DNA from: Kordia sp. SMS9
GTDB lineage: Bacteria > Bacteroidota > Bacteroidia > Flavobacteriales > Flavobacteriaceae
Assembly (NCBI RefSeq): GCF_003352465.1
Contig: NZ_CP031153.1
Span: 2,036,465 to 2,100,464 of the forward strand
DNA length: 64,000 nucleotides
Direction of reading: 5' to 3'
Shown one piece after another: positions 35,361-44,683 of this stretch (the first letter of the stretch is position 1; the number at the start of each line of letters is the position of its first letter). Made by a program: the position numbers and the translations under genes. The notes under the pieces are model-generated. The model had not been told where the DNA came from. It saw only the letters and a list, made by a program, of their open reading frames with translations, and did not search any database.

Positions 35361-35633
35361 TTAAAAGGTGTCTTTAGCGTTTTTTTCTAAATACGCTTCA
35401 ATCGAAGCACGATCATATAAAATGATTTTCTTTTGTGGCTGGCTGTAGCGTATCTTTCCTTCGTTGCGCAAATTGGAAAGCGTAGTTTTTGAGCTGATCC
35501 GGAGCATCTGCATCGCTTCACTACCCGATATCCATTTATCAAGGCGAACACTAGGCGACTGCTCCCACGCCCTCGCAACCACTTCATCCAAAAGCGCATG
35601 AAATGCTTTATCTTCTAGGCATATTACTTCCAT
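35361..35633 (-). CDS. Helix-turn-helix protein (AlpA/excisionase-like)
   Basis: 90 residues with DKWISGSEAMQMLRISSKTTLSNLRNEGKIRYSQPQKKIILYDRASIEAYLEK, the winged helix-turn-helix found in Bacteroidetes excisionase/MerR-like element regulators. The first 30 residues MEVICLEDKAFHALLDEVV are also typical of this family. It is the first gene of the leftward transfer module (35633 to 30764) and may control excision or transfer-gene expression. Confidence 0.85.
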   Translation of the reverse strand: MEVICLEDKAFHALLDEVVARAWEQSPSVRLDKWISGSEAMQMLRISSKTTLSNLRNEGKIRYSQPQKKIILYDRASIEAYLEKNAKDTF

Positions 35634-35650
35634 GAATTTGTCCTAAGTTA

Positions 35651-37690
35651 TTATTGCTTTAATATTTTAATCTTCTCAACGGAATTACCCATTTTAATAT
35701 CAATGAAATATAATCCATTAGATATATATCCAAAGTTTATTTTTTCAGTTTGACTTTCTTGTATTTTCTCAAAGGTGATATTTTCTAATAATTTACCCTG
35801 TAAATTGTACAGTCTAATGGAAACTGTACCTGAATAACTACTTACCATTTTTATATTGATATCAGTCTGAAATGAATTTGGATATATAGTTATATTGCTA
35901 TTTGAGTTATCAAAAGCACCTACCGATAAAGGTTCAAATATAGATTCGTACGCACCAATATCTATTCTCACTGAATTAAAAATACGAATATTTCCGCCGT
36001 AATCTAATTCATTATCAGTAATATCATCACTATGATAAAATCCATTCAGGAAGTTTGTCGTCAATATTTGAGTATTGGGATCACCAGTATTAATAGCGGC
36101 TGAAGCTTGCTGGATGTCAAAATTGTTAGAATTCACATCAACAAATGTAGGGGCTCCGAATAGTGAATTTTGATTACCACTTAAATTGCTGTTAGGTTCA
36201 ATACATGCATCATTTATCCTGCTATTTTGAATTTCGTCATCTCTGTAGAATAAATTATAATCCATGTTGAAGTTAGAAAATGGTTGATCACAAAAGGCAA
36301 TTACTCCAAAAGCATTATTTCTCATATGTAATATGTTGTTATAAAATTCATTGTTTTCTGATCTGTTAACAAAAACTTCACCATTTGGTTGGGCAATCAT
36401 ACCATTTTTATATAGTGTATTATTTCTGATGATACAGTTTTGAACTGTGCTGGGAGTGCCACCTACGTTATCGTCGTTCAAAAAAGAGCCTATATAAATA
36501 CCTCCTTTTGGATTTTCTATTATTGTATTATTTATAACAGTAACATTAGACGCGCTAAGTCCTCCTGCATTTTCACATCCTACTGATATTCCGACGTCGT
36601 TTCCTTGAGTTAAATTACCCTCAATGACAACATCTTTACAGCCATCACAATAAATACCACCAGCAGGATATAGACCTCGAGCAAAATTTGAATTGTAAAC
36701 CTCATTACCTCTAACAATACCATATCTTGCTTGGTTTAGATTAGCATTAATCGGTGTATTAGTATCAGGATCTCGATTTGTAGGATAGTGTCCAGCAATT
36801 GCAATGCCAATATTAGTATTGGTTTGAAAGATGTTATCTAATGCTTGAAACTTTTTAACATTACCTGTGAATGTCAAAACTTCATTGCATCCAGTTGTAA
36901 GATTCATAAAATTACAGTTTTCAACCGTAATATCTTCATATGAGTCTTCATTTTCATTGCCTTGAATTAAAGCACCTGCATATCCATAGCAACTCATTAT
37001 CGGATTACCATCCACATCATCTATTCCAGTATCATAAAATGGGTTTATATCTCCATTTTGACTAGTCCATCCCATATTATCTAATAGACAGTTTCTTATT
37101 ACTGTATTATTTCCCCAGCCGAATAACCAAAGACCACGGCCACCAGCTCCCCAATTATTTTGTATCGTTAGGTTTTCGATAAGTATATCATCATTATATC
37201 CAAAATTTACTAATGAGTATCCTGTGATATTTGTGTCAGTTATATCTATTCCCTCGAATATAATGTCTTTTACAACAATATTGTTTGAGTCTCTAATGGT
37301 AAATAATAGATCGGTAGATGAACCGTCTAAGGCTTGAATTAAGTTTTGCTCAGCCTTTATTTTTACAGGATTATTAGGATCTGCAGAACGAACAATAAGA
37401 TTATACCTGTTTTGAAGAAAAATTGCTTTATTTGTCTCAAAATTTTCTCCATTAGCTCCATGATGTAAAATTAATGAAGTAACAGTAGTGGTACTGGAAT
37501 TGGTAGCAATTCCAAAGAATACTGACGCATTGGAAAGAATATAGTCCAAGCTATAAGGATTGTTTTGAGCTCCTGCATCACCATCTGACATTACAGCAAT
37601 TCCATCGGGTGTGATGTGAATTTCAACCTGAGCAAAGAAAATAGCTGGTAGAAATATAGCTATTAAAAAAACAATTATGTTTCGGCGCAT
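35651..37690 (-). CDS. Secreted right-handed beta-helix protein with T9SS C-terminal domain
   Basis: 679 residues. Signal peptide MRRNIIVFLIAIFLPAIFFA, then a long series of parallel beta-helix turns with N-N-x-(I/V)-x-(I/V)-x-x-N patterns (NNIVVKDIIFEG, NDILIENLTIQNN and on), and a last 75 residues matching a type IX secretion sorting domain (ITIYPNSFQTDINIKM to GLYFIDIKMGNSVEKIKIL). So it is exported by the type IX system and is probably a polysaccharide-degrading lyase or adhesin; no catalytic residues identified. It is transcribed opposite to the following phosphoesterase cassette. Confidence 0.85.
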   Translation of the reverse strand: MRRNIIVFLIAIFLPAIFFAQVEIHITPDGIAVMSDGDAGAQNNPYSLDYILSNASVFFGIATNSSTTTVTSLILHHGANGENFETNKAIFLQNRYNLIVRSADPNNPVKIKAEQNLIQALDGSSTDLLFTIRDSNNIVVKDIIFEGIDITDTNITGYSLVNFGYNDDILIENLTIQNNWGAGGRGLWLFGWGNNTVIRNCLLDNMGWTSQNGDINPFYDTGIDDVDGNPIMSCYGYAGALIQGNENEDSYEDITVENCNFMNLTTGCNEVLTFTGNVKKFQALDNIFQTNTNIGIAIAGHYPTNRDPDTNTPINANLNQARYGIVRGNEVYNSNFARGLYPAGGIYCDGCKDVVIEGNLTQGNDVGISVGCENAGGLSASNVTVINNTIIENPKGGIYIGSFLNDDNVGGTPSTVQNCIIRNNTLYKNGMIAQPNGEVFVNRSENNEFYNNILHMRNNAFGVIAFCDQPFSNFNMDYNLFYRDDEIQNSRINDACIEPNSNLSGNQNSLFGAPTFVDVNSNNFDIQQASAAINTGDPNTQILTTNFLNGFYHSDDITDNELDYGGNIRIFNSVRIDIGAYESIFEPLSVGAFDNSNSNITIYPNSFQTDINIKMVSSYSGTVSIRLYNLQGKLLENITFEKIQESQTEKINFGYISNGLYFIDIKMGNSVEKIKILKQ

Positions 37691-37948
37691 ACCTTACAAG
37701 TTTTAGACTCTAAATTTAATTATAATTATTCAAAAAAGTAAGAAATAATATTTATAATAATAAGAAAATACGAGATTTTAAGTCTATTACCAACCATAGT
37801 TAAATAAAATTTTATGTCTGATTTTGCCTTGTTTTAACAGTTTTTAAGAGTCCAACTACTGAAATTACAGAAATCTTAAGTGTTTGGGATATAGCGTTAT
37901 ATTGATTTTTTTGTATATTGAAGAAATTTTTTACAAATCTACCGTTTA

Positions 37949-39517
37949 TTGAGCAATAAAGTTAAAATAGCAGTTATATCTGATATACACTTTGATAATA
38001 GTGATGTTGAACTGAATCCAGTTGAGGAGGCTCTTTTAAAGAGTTTAGTTAGCTGTGAATTTGAGTCACTCATTGTAAATGGAGATGTTTCAAGAGAAGG
38101 GTGTGAAAATGGCTTTAATAGAGCAGTTACTTTTTTTACACGATTATTAGAAGAGAAAGAAGATGATGGGCTGACAATTGATAATATTTATTTCGTAGTT
38201 GGAAATCATGATTGTGATTGGGATGAAATTTCTAGATTAATAGAAAGTAAAGAATTTAAGATTTTTTCTGAAAAATATTATTCAGATTCTAAAATCAGGA
38301 ATGGTTTTTTGAAAAAAAAGAATTTGGAAAATTTCAAGCCAATATTTAATGAGTATATAGCTTTTTTGAAAGATAAGCTTAAAGTAGAAAAATACAAAAA
38401 CGCATATGTTTCAGAAGATGAACATTGGTTAAAATATTTATCTGGTCATAGAGAGTTAGGAGATAATATAATTATTTTTGCTAACAATTCTTGCTGGTAT
38501 TGTCACAAGGATAGCCGAGGTAAATTAGTACTAGGCACAGAAATTGTTAAGAAAAATGTAAAAGAAATAGATAAAATAAAAAAAGACAGAGGAAAAATAG
38601 TAATTAGTTGTCTTCATCATGAAATAAGCCACCTACACTGGGAAGAAAAATATAATATTGATTCTAATTTGAGATCGATATGTGAGGTTTCTGATATTAT
38701 TCTTACTTCTGATCAGCATGTTCCTATTCAATCCCCAGATTATTTAGAAAGTAATAATTTAGTAATAGCAACAGGTTCTGCTTATGATAATTTAAACTTT
38801 CCAAATTCATATAAAGTTCTAACAATCAATTTAGAATCAAAAGATATTATTGTAGATCATTATGTTGGTCACAATGACGGTAGAAATTATTCTTTTAATA
38901 GAGTTACACCTATAAAAAACTATTTAAAAAAAGGAATAAAAATTCATGAAGTCAACCCTTCTTATGAAAGCAGGAAATTTCCTTTTAACTTGGATTTAGA
39001 ATCAGAAATAGACTTAAGCGAAGAAGAATTCTGGGAGAATAATTTAGAGGCGAATAAGCAATTAAATAGAGAATCAATAGAAAACTATCTAGTTAGTCAA
39101 TTTGATAAAAACTTTGCTGTAGATATAAAAAAACATATTGATGTAAGTTTAGCAGATATTGATATTTATTGTTTTTCTGATTTTTTTCTAATCTTTCCAC
39201 AAATACAAGATCTTTTTTTGAGTGAAAAAATTGAAAAATGTTTCAGTTTGGCGAAAAATAAAAAATACAGCCTAATTTGTTCCCCATATTATTTAATTGA
39301 AGATAAGGATAAGTTAGAAAATTCCGACGGGCACTTGAACTATTTAATAAAGCATTATAATACTAATATAATAAAAGATACGTTTGAAAATCAAAGTATT
39401 TCCTTTACAGATATAAATTTCATGACTTGCTATGAGGTGATAACTGAGAAAAAACAAAAAAAAATTAATCAAATGTTAGAGAGAAAACTTTCTAGTTTAG
39501 TGAAGTTAACAAAATAA
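37949..39517 (+). CDS. Calcineurin-like metallophosphoesterase, first gene of an uncharacterised cassette
   Basis: 522 residues starting at TTG 37949, because the first strand KIAVISDIHFD must be near the N-terminus. Motifs: SDIHFD (11-16), NGDV (44-47), GNHD (85-88), CLHHE (about 221) and a late DQH (about 255), the metal-binding series of the calcineurin-like phosphoesterase superfamily. The last 200 residues are an unrelated, Lys/Glu/Asn-rich domain that might sense or tether. Very AT-rich, no ribosome-binding site. Followed by a small gene after 20 bp and a 991-residue gene; the trio looks like one operon. Confidence 0.8.
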   Translation: MSNKVKIAVISDIHFDNSDVELNPVEEALLKSLVSCEFESLIVNGDVSREGCENGFNRAVTFFTRLLEEKEDDGLTIDNIYFVVGNHDCDWDEISRLIESKEFKIFSEKYYSDSKIRNGFLKKKNLENFKPIFNEYIAFLKDKLKVEKYKNAYVSEDEHWLKYLSGHRELGDNIIIFANNSCWYCHKDSRGKLVLGTEIVKKNVKEIDKIKKDRGKIVISCLHHEISHLHWEEKYNIDSNLRSICEVSDIILTSDQHVPIQSPDYLESNNLVIATGSAYDNLNFPNSYKVLTINLESKDIIVDHYVGHNDGRNYSFNRVTPIKNYLKKGIKIHEVNPSYESRKFPFNLDLESEIDLSEEEFWENNLEANKQLNRESIENYLVSQFDKNFAVDIKKHIDVSLADIDIYCFSDFFLIFPQIQDLFLSEKIEKCFSLAKNKKYSLICSPYYLIEDKDKLENSDGHLNYLIKHYNTNIIKDTFENQSISFTDINFMTCYEVITEKKQKKINQMLERKLSSLVKLTK

Positions 39518-39537
39518 TAATTTTAGGATAGACAAAT

Positions 39538-40020
39538 ATGGATATATCAAACAATAAAAATGAGATTAAATCTGTTTTTCTTGCAAAAGGGAAAGAGGTT
39601 AATATATATGCTGTTGACGAAAGCGTTGAATGGAAAAGGATATTATCTATTTTTAATGACAAAGAAACATTTCAAGATATTGATAATGAATCAATGCTTA
39701 TTTATTTAAAATTTCTAACAGCCTACTACAATTCGTCTGCCTATAAAACACTTAGTAAATATGATGATGGAAGTATAGAGGATTTTTATAGTTTTATTAA
39801 GAATAGTCCTAAAAAATCAAGAATCTTTAGAGGCTTTATCTTTGATGCTTATCTTGCTAGAGATATAAGTGCTGATATAGATGAGATTAAGGAAGTCAAT
39901 AATTTTATTATTAAAAATAATCTTCTTGATGAAATTCTTTTAGAAGGTAAACTTTTAGAAAAAGAAGAATTTGATTATAGCAGAGCAGATACTACAAATA
40001 GATATCTTGGGATAATATAA
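39538..40020 (+). CDS. Small helical protein, second gene of the phosphoesterase cassette
   Basis: 160 residues, no signal peptide or membrane segment, helical with many Asp/Glu/Asn (SYIDEIKEVNNFIIKNNLLDEIL). No family recognised. It follows the phosphoesterase gene by 20 bp and precedes the 991-residue gene by 65 bp, all in the same direction, and shares their very low GC. In two- or three-gene immune cassettes such a small central gene can be an adaptor or regulator, but that is an inference. Confidence 0.6.
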   Translation: MDISNNKNEIKSVFLAKGKEVNIYAVDESVEWKRILSIFNDKETFQDIDNESMLIYLKFLTAYYNSSAYKTLSKYDDGSIEDFYSFIKNSPKKSRIFRGFIFDAYLARDISADIDEIKEVNNFIIKNNLLDEILLEGKLLEKEEFDYSRADTTNRYLGII

Positions 40021-40085
40021 ATATATAACTAAACCAAATTTCCCTTCTTAAAAATAATAACTAACCAATAACACCAACTCTAAAA

Positions 40086-43061
40086 TTGTCAGCAGAGGAT
40101 AATAAACACAATCAAAATCAAAAAAGTAAGAATAATAATCTAAAAAAATCAGAAGATACCGAAGATAAGTTAAATTCTCAGAATATAGATTATTCAGGTC
40201 TTGGCCTTATGATAGGCTTAACAACTTTTCCCATTGATAAGGATACTCCCAAGTTTTTTAAAAATGAGATAGAAAAGCTTTTTAAATGGTATTCTGATAA
40301 TTTAAATGAAAACCTAAAAGAATATTCTGAACTCTTTAAAAATTGTTATAAGCCTAAAGCATATTACTTATTTGGTAAGTTTGATTTAGCATATATATCA
40401 ATAATAGATGATTATGAGATATGTGGTAGAGTTTTTACTCCATTTAATGCAGGTTTAGATAATGATGAATATAAAAACTATGATTATAAAATTATCGCAG
40501 GTAATTTTCCTGAACGAAAAGAAATTAAGAAAGAGGGAAAGGAAATAATATTAGAGAGAGCGAGAGAAACTTTTCTAAATGAAAATACAAATGAGAGGGC
40601 AAAGAAATATCCTTTTATCGCAATATGCACCGTAAAGGTCAATAATATTTTACTTTTAAAGCACGGTTACATACCTTTAAATAGAGCATTTTATAAATAT
40701 TTCTTTGAAGAACTTCATGATACTAAAGAGCACTTAAAAGTTTTGTTAGTTGAAACTTTTGGGGCTTCTGAGTACTTATTATTATTCTTTTCGGATAGTT
40801 ATAGGCATATCACAGATAAGATACTTGAAATAAGAAACCTTACTTTTAATTTTAATAAGGAGAATCCTTATTTATCAAAGGGTGTAAGTGACTCTGGTTA
40901 TAGTTTCTTTGAATATACCAATAGCTTTTTTGGTTTTGATTACGACTTATTTGTTAATAATTTGATAGATGAGAATACAGGAGAGATAATAGACACTACT
41001 AAAGATTTTAAAATTCCAACTAGTGATTTTTTAGTGCCGTTCAAGTATGGTACATCTAGTTCTGATATCGATAAGGATGAGTATATAGATAAGCCATGGG
41101 AATTTGAAGAGTTTATTTCTTTAAATACTAGATGGTTTGTGAAGCCTAGTTATTCAAATAGTATCCAGCATTATAATAAAAATTATAATGAAAATAAATA
41201 TTATCGTGTAGCTTCAGGTTTAGGAGATATTATACCACATACAAGAGATTATATGCCAATTAGCACGGCATTAAAAAATTTGATTAACGAATATAGGGCA
41301 ATTCTTAAGAAATTTGAAAATGAAGAAAATAAGTACCTAAGTGGCTGTATTGTAGAATCACGTTCGCATCCCATATTTATGGTGAAAAATGATGGAGATA
41401 AAAAAATAAGCAGTACATTAAAGGAGTTTTTAGATAATCGGAAAAATTGGGAATTAGATAAAGGAGTTAATGAAAAAATACACTTAAAACTTAGAGAACT
41501 TGGTGTAGCTAAAATTATCAGAAATAAAGTAGCTAAAATTCTTTCTAACTACAATAATCTTGCACATAATACTCTTATGTTTCTGTATTTTCTAGACTTA
41601 ACTGATTATGTTAAAAATACAATTTTTCATACCATTAGTAATCCAAATATAAAACTAAATGAGCTCAATTTTTTTCTAAAAGAAAAAATGAAAACTCTAG
41701 AGACCGCCTATTATAATCGTTTTTTTCAAAGCTCAGTAACAAGAGAAATTACGGATTTTAATAGCGAGTATTTTGGAGCTATACATCAGACCATTTCAGC
41801 ATTTAGCTTAGCTTATAATGTTTATGGGAGACTTTTTGGGGATGGCATTGTTACAGATATAGTAACCGTCGAAAGTCATCCTAGAATTGAAAGTAGTAAA
41901 TATTTTGTTCGTGTAAATTATTTTCATGTTTTTCAGCCAGAAATTTTCGCAGCTATATGTTGTCATGAGGCAACCAACTTTTTCTATGACAAAATGAATG
42001 AAAAAGACTGGAGGAAATTTGAACCAGTAATCTCAAAAAAGAAGTTAAAAGATGAGTATGGTTTTAAAGATGAGCAATTTTCTAATCCATATAGCTATCG
42101 TAATGACCAAGAAACAAAAATAAATAAGTACATATTATCAAAATTAAAAGAAGATGCAGAGTATTATCTATATGATAGCTTTTGTATGGAGTATTTGAAA
42201 AACATACCTTTTAATTTATTTAAATATTTTTCAAAGGATATAATAACTCTTCACACAGGTTATTTTGGTGACAAGGATTTATTTGAATTTTGGCATTGGA
42301 ACTATTTTATTCAAATGCCTATGAATTATGATAATGAAAAAGAAATTAACGAAAAAAAATTCTGTATTTTTTTAATTAGAATATTATTTGTCTTATCCGA
42401 AGTTAAAGATGGTAACTTTATAAGTTATTATGATGAACACAAATTTAAAAACCCTTTAAAAGGACCTCACAAAATATTACAGACCTTGTGGTTACGATTT
42501 TATCCAAAGGCTAGATGGTTAGTTCAAAGAATTTTAATTCTTGAAAAAGAAGAACCTTACGATTTTAAAAATACATTTACTAATTGGTCAAAACAACTTG
42601 CTGTCTATGGGTTAGATAAAGCGAATTTTGATAATGTCAAAAAAGAGTATAAAAAGAGATATGAAGAAAATTTTACAGAGATAAAAGAAAAAAAGTCTGA
42701 AGATTCATTTTACAATTTGATACTTGGTGATTTGACTGAGGGTAAAATGATTGAAAAGGAGACGTCTGACTCAGACTATTACTTTGTAACCAAATTAATT
42801 TATTCTTTTTTAAAATATTATCAGATAAATGTTTGGACAGACACACAAAAAGAAATGTTTTTACCTAGAAAGGAAGGGAAAATAAGTCGCGATTTAAATA
42901 AAGAAACTGATTCAGACGTATTATTAGATAGGCAAGGAGGTTTATTTTATTTTGATTTTCAGAGAAGACAAGAACTTTTCAAAATGCGAGGAGCTTTTAT
43001 AAAATCTTTATGGAACGTAAACCTAATAGCTAAAGGGAAGGAATTTCTTACTTCAAAATAA
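40086..43061 (+). CDS. 991-residue unfamiliar protein, third gene of the phosphoesterase cassette
   Basis: The frame starts at TTG 40086; the first 45 residues are Asn/Lys/Ser-rich and disordered, so the true start could be slightly later. The rest is alpha/beta with many Tyr/Phe; a segment ICCHEATNFFYDKM (about 625) looks like a broken zinc-helix (HE but no final His). I recognise no helicase, nuclease or ATP-binding motif. It could be the large sensor or effector of the cassette. Composition matches the two preceding genes. Confidence 0.6.
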   Translation: MSAEDNKHNQNQKSKNNNLKKSEDTEDKLNSQNIDYSGLGLMIGLTTFPIDKDTPKFFKNEIEKLFKWYSDNLNENLKEYSELFKNCYKPKAYYLFGKFDLAYISIIDDYEICGRVFTPFNAGLDNDEYKNYDYKIIAGNFPERKEIKKEGKEIILERARETFLNENTNERAKKYPFIAICTVKVNNILLLKHGYIPLNRAFYKYFFEELHDTKEHLKVLLVETFGASEYLLLFFSDSYRHITDKILEIRNLTFNFNKENPYLSKGVSDSGYSFFEYTNSFFGFDYDLFVNNLIDENTGEIIDTTKDFKIPTSDFLVPFKYGTSSSDIDKDEYIDKPWEFEEFISLNTRWFVKPSYSNSIQHYNKNYNENKYYRVASGLGDIIPHTRDYMPISTALKNLINEYRAILKKFENEENKYLSGCIVESRSHPIFMVKNDGDKKISSTLKEFLDNRKNWELDKGVNEKIHLKLRELGVAKIIRNKVAKILSNYNNLAHNTLMFLYFLDLTDYVKNTIFHTISNPNIKLNELNFFLKEKMKTLETAYYNRFFQSSVTREITDFNSEYFGAIHQTISAFSLAYNVYGRLFGDGIVTDIVTVESHPRIESSKYFVRVNYFHVFQPEIFAAICCHEATNFFYDKMNEKDWRKFEPVISKKKLKDEYGFKDEQFSNPYSYRNDQETKINKYILSKLKEDAEYYLYDSFCMEYLKNIPFNLFKYFSKDIITLHTGYFGDKDLFEFWHWNYFIQMPMNYDNEKEINEKKFCIFLIRILFVLSEVKDGNFISYYDEHKFKNPLKGPHKILQTLWLRFYPKARWLVQRILILEKEEPYDFKNTFTNWSKQLAVYGLDKANFDNVKKEYKKRYEENFTEIKEKKSEDSFYNLILGDLTEGKMIEKETSDSDYYFVTKLIYSFLKYYQINVWTDTQKEMFLPRKEGKISRDLNKETDSDVLLDRQGGLFYFDFQRRQELFKMRGAFIKSLWNVNLIAKGKEFLTSK

Positions 43062-43177
43062 TTAACCAAAAACTATAATTCACATGTAGTTAACTTCTTT
43101 TGAGAATAAAGCTAACTTGATAGTCAATAGTAGTTTTTAATATTGATCAGAAGGAAGCTTTTCTTAAAAATTATATT

Positions 43178-44398
43178 TTATTTTCCAAAGTTTACAACTT
43201 TATCTAATGCTTCATCAAAATCTTTATGAATGAAGTTTGCTTGATAATTTATTGTTGTTGTTATAGATGAATGACGATATAGCCTTTGTAGAGTTTGAAT
43301 AGGGATGGTGTCACCTGAAATATTACCGAACGTATGACGCGCTATATGCATAGTAAGTTTTTTGCTAATCTTGGCTTTTTTGGCAAGGCGTTCAAGATAT
43401 TTATTAAACTTTTTCGTTGCGGTTTTTGTTTTTGCCAATACATCTTGCGGATTCTTAAGATTGGCTTTTTTCATTTCTGGAAAAATAAAATCGTGCGAGT
43501 TTTGTTTATCGTGTTCATAAGATTTAAGAATAGGAAAAAGCTTTTTTGGCAATTTTAATGAAAGAACTTTTTCATTTTTATTCATGCGATAATGTAGCCT
43601 GTCATCATATATATCACTCCATCTTATTTTTAGAACATCTGCAACTCTCATGCCTGCAAGATAAAAGCTGAATAACCAGATATTTAGAGTGTGTTGTTCT
43701 TGCGGAGTAAGATTATCTAGCGTTTCAAGAGCTTCCACCTCACTCACAGATAGACCGATTTTCTCTGTTTCCGGATATTTGATTTTGATTTTATCTCGCC
43801 CGAAGGGATAAAATTTACGCTCTATCACGCCCATTTTTATCGCCCGATTGTATAGTGTACGAATAACTACCAAAGCGTTTACCACTGAGCGTTGAGAGTT
43901 ACTTTTTTTTGCTTTTAAAAAAGACATGAAGCGTCTTAAAAAATCTTCGTCAATTTCGCGAAATTGTAAATCATTTGATTTGGAAAACTCTATAACATGA
44001 TTAATTCTAACTTGATCAGACGTCATGCGCGTCAATTTATTATTTGTTTTTAACTCCTCAATATACTCTTTCGCAACCTCATTGAAACTTTTATTGTTTA
44101 TAGGAGATGCAATCTGATTTTTAATCTGTTTAGAAGAAATGACATTATCGTTAGCCTGTAAGTCGATTAATGTTTTGTGAGCTTCGGCAAGCTTACTGGC
44201 AATCAAATTATTTAGGCGTACAGAATTAGGATGTGATTTTTTTACATTCGCTTTTTTTGAGTCCCAGTGTTTTTTATCTATATAATGACCTGTATAAATA
44301 AAAGTGGATTTTCTGTTTTTAGTAATGCGGATTGCAATGGGAAAAAGTCCATCTTTGTTTTGTTTATTCCGAAGAGTTATCTTTATGCTTGATGCCAT
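43178..44398 (-). CDS. Tyrosine integrase (Bacteroidetes type)
   Basis: 406 residues. N-terminal arm-binding region, SAM-like core-binding domain at about 105-200, catalytic domain with AGMRVADVLKIRW (first Arg), HIARHTFGN (HxxR box), and YRHSSITTTINYQANF (second His and nucleophilic Tyr). All catalytic residues are present. It lies about 150 bp from a tRNA-Leu 3' fragment, so it is the recombinase that inserted the right end of this region. Start ATG 44398; two AGGTACAAC repeats just upstream may be its arm sites. Confidence 0.9.
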   Translation of the reverse strand: MASSIKITLRNKQNKDGLFPIAIRITKNRKSTFIYTGHYIDKKHWDSKKANVKKSHPNSVRLNNLIASKLAEAHKTLIDLQANDNVISSKQIKNQIASPINNKSFNEVAKEYIEELKTNNKLTRMTSDQVRINHVIEFSKSNDLQFREIDEDFLRRFMSFLKAKKSNSQRSVVNALVVIRTLYNRAIKMGVIERKFYPFGRDKIKIKYPETEKIGLSVSEVEALETLDNLTPQEQHTLNIWLFSFYLAGMRVADVLKIRWSDIYDDRLHYRMNKNEKVLSLKLPKKLFPILKSYEHDKQNSHDFIFPEMKKANLKNPQDVLAKTKTATKKFNKYLERLAKKAKISKKLTMHIARHTFGNISGDTIPIQTLQRLYRHSSITTTINYQANFIHKDFDEALDKVVNFGK

Positions 44399-44431
44399 TT
44401 TATTACGCTTTGATACAAAGATACGAAATAC

Positions 44432-44451
44432 AGGTACAACATAGGTACAAC
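44432..44451. repeat. Two AGGTACAAC direct repeats upstream of the integrase
   Basis: AGGTACAAC occurs at 44432-44440 and 44443-44451, an 11-bp spacing, about 35 bp before the integrase start. They are candidates for integrase arm-type binding sites. Confidence 0.5.
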
Positions 44452-44548
44452 AAATGATGGTTTTTCATGGTTTTTTCTGTTTTAGTTTGGCTGCAATGGA
44501 TAGGTGATTGTTAGGTTTTCAGTGCATTTAGTATCATATTGAATCAAA

Positions 44549-44610
44549 ACACGTTGGACTTAAAATCCAATGACCCTTGGGTCGTGCGGGTTCAAGTCCC
44601 GCCTCGAGTA
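44549..44610 (+). tRNA. tRNA-Leu(UAA) 3' fragment, attachment-site scar
   Basis: The sequence holds the anticodon arm (TTGGACTTAAAATCCAA), variable loop, T arm (GCGGGTTCAAGTCCCGC), acceptor 3' strand CTCGAGT and discriminator A. The 5' acceptor strand and D arm are missing: nothing like ACTCGAG occurs in the 60 bp before it. A truncated tRNA 3' end beside an integrase is the usual attR after insertion into a tRNA gene; the complete copy should be at the other end of the element. Confidence 0.85.
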
Positions 44611-44612
44611 CG

Positions 44613-44652
44613 AAAGCCCTTCTTAATCTGTTGATTTTGAAGGGTTTTTTTA
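44613..44652 (+). terminator. Terminator after the tRNA-Leu fragment
   Basis: AAGCCCTTC pairs with GAAGGGTTT around a 16-nt loop, followed by a T-run. It is the natural tRNA-Leu terminator left on the chromosome side of the insertion. Confidence 0.75.
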
Positions 44653-44683
44653 TGTGATGATCATACTTTTGATTTATACGAAT

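Larger units (their letters stand above)
1..44610. mobile_element. Mosaic integrated element or genomic island, right end at a tRNA-Leu fragment
   Basis: The right boundary rests on a tyrosine integrase next to a 3' tRNA-Leu(UAA) fragment at 44549-44610. To its left are a MobF relaxase, a TraD/TraG-type coupling protein, ArdC, SSB, toxin-antitoxin pairs, two more recombinases and several unfamiliar cassettes. No second copy of the tRNA sequence was noticed, so the left end is inferred to lie before the window. Ribosome-binding-site style changes inside the region, which suggests nesting of elements of different origin. It is also possible that 1-13 kb is ordinary chromosome and that the element is shorter. 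Confidence 0.5.

Noticed and set aside
42020..42060. Possible zinc protease motif (HEATN) in the 991-residue protein
   Set aside because: The second His of HExxH is missing, so it is not a zincin motif.
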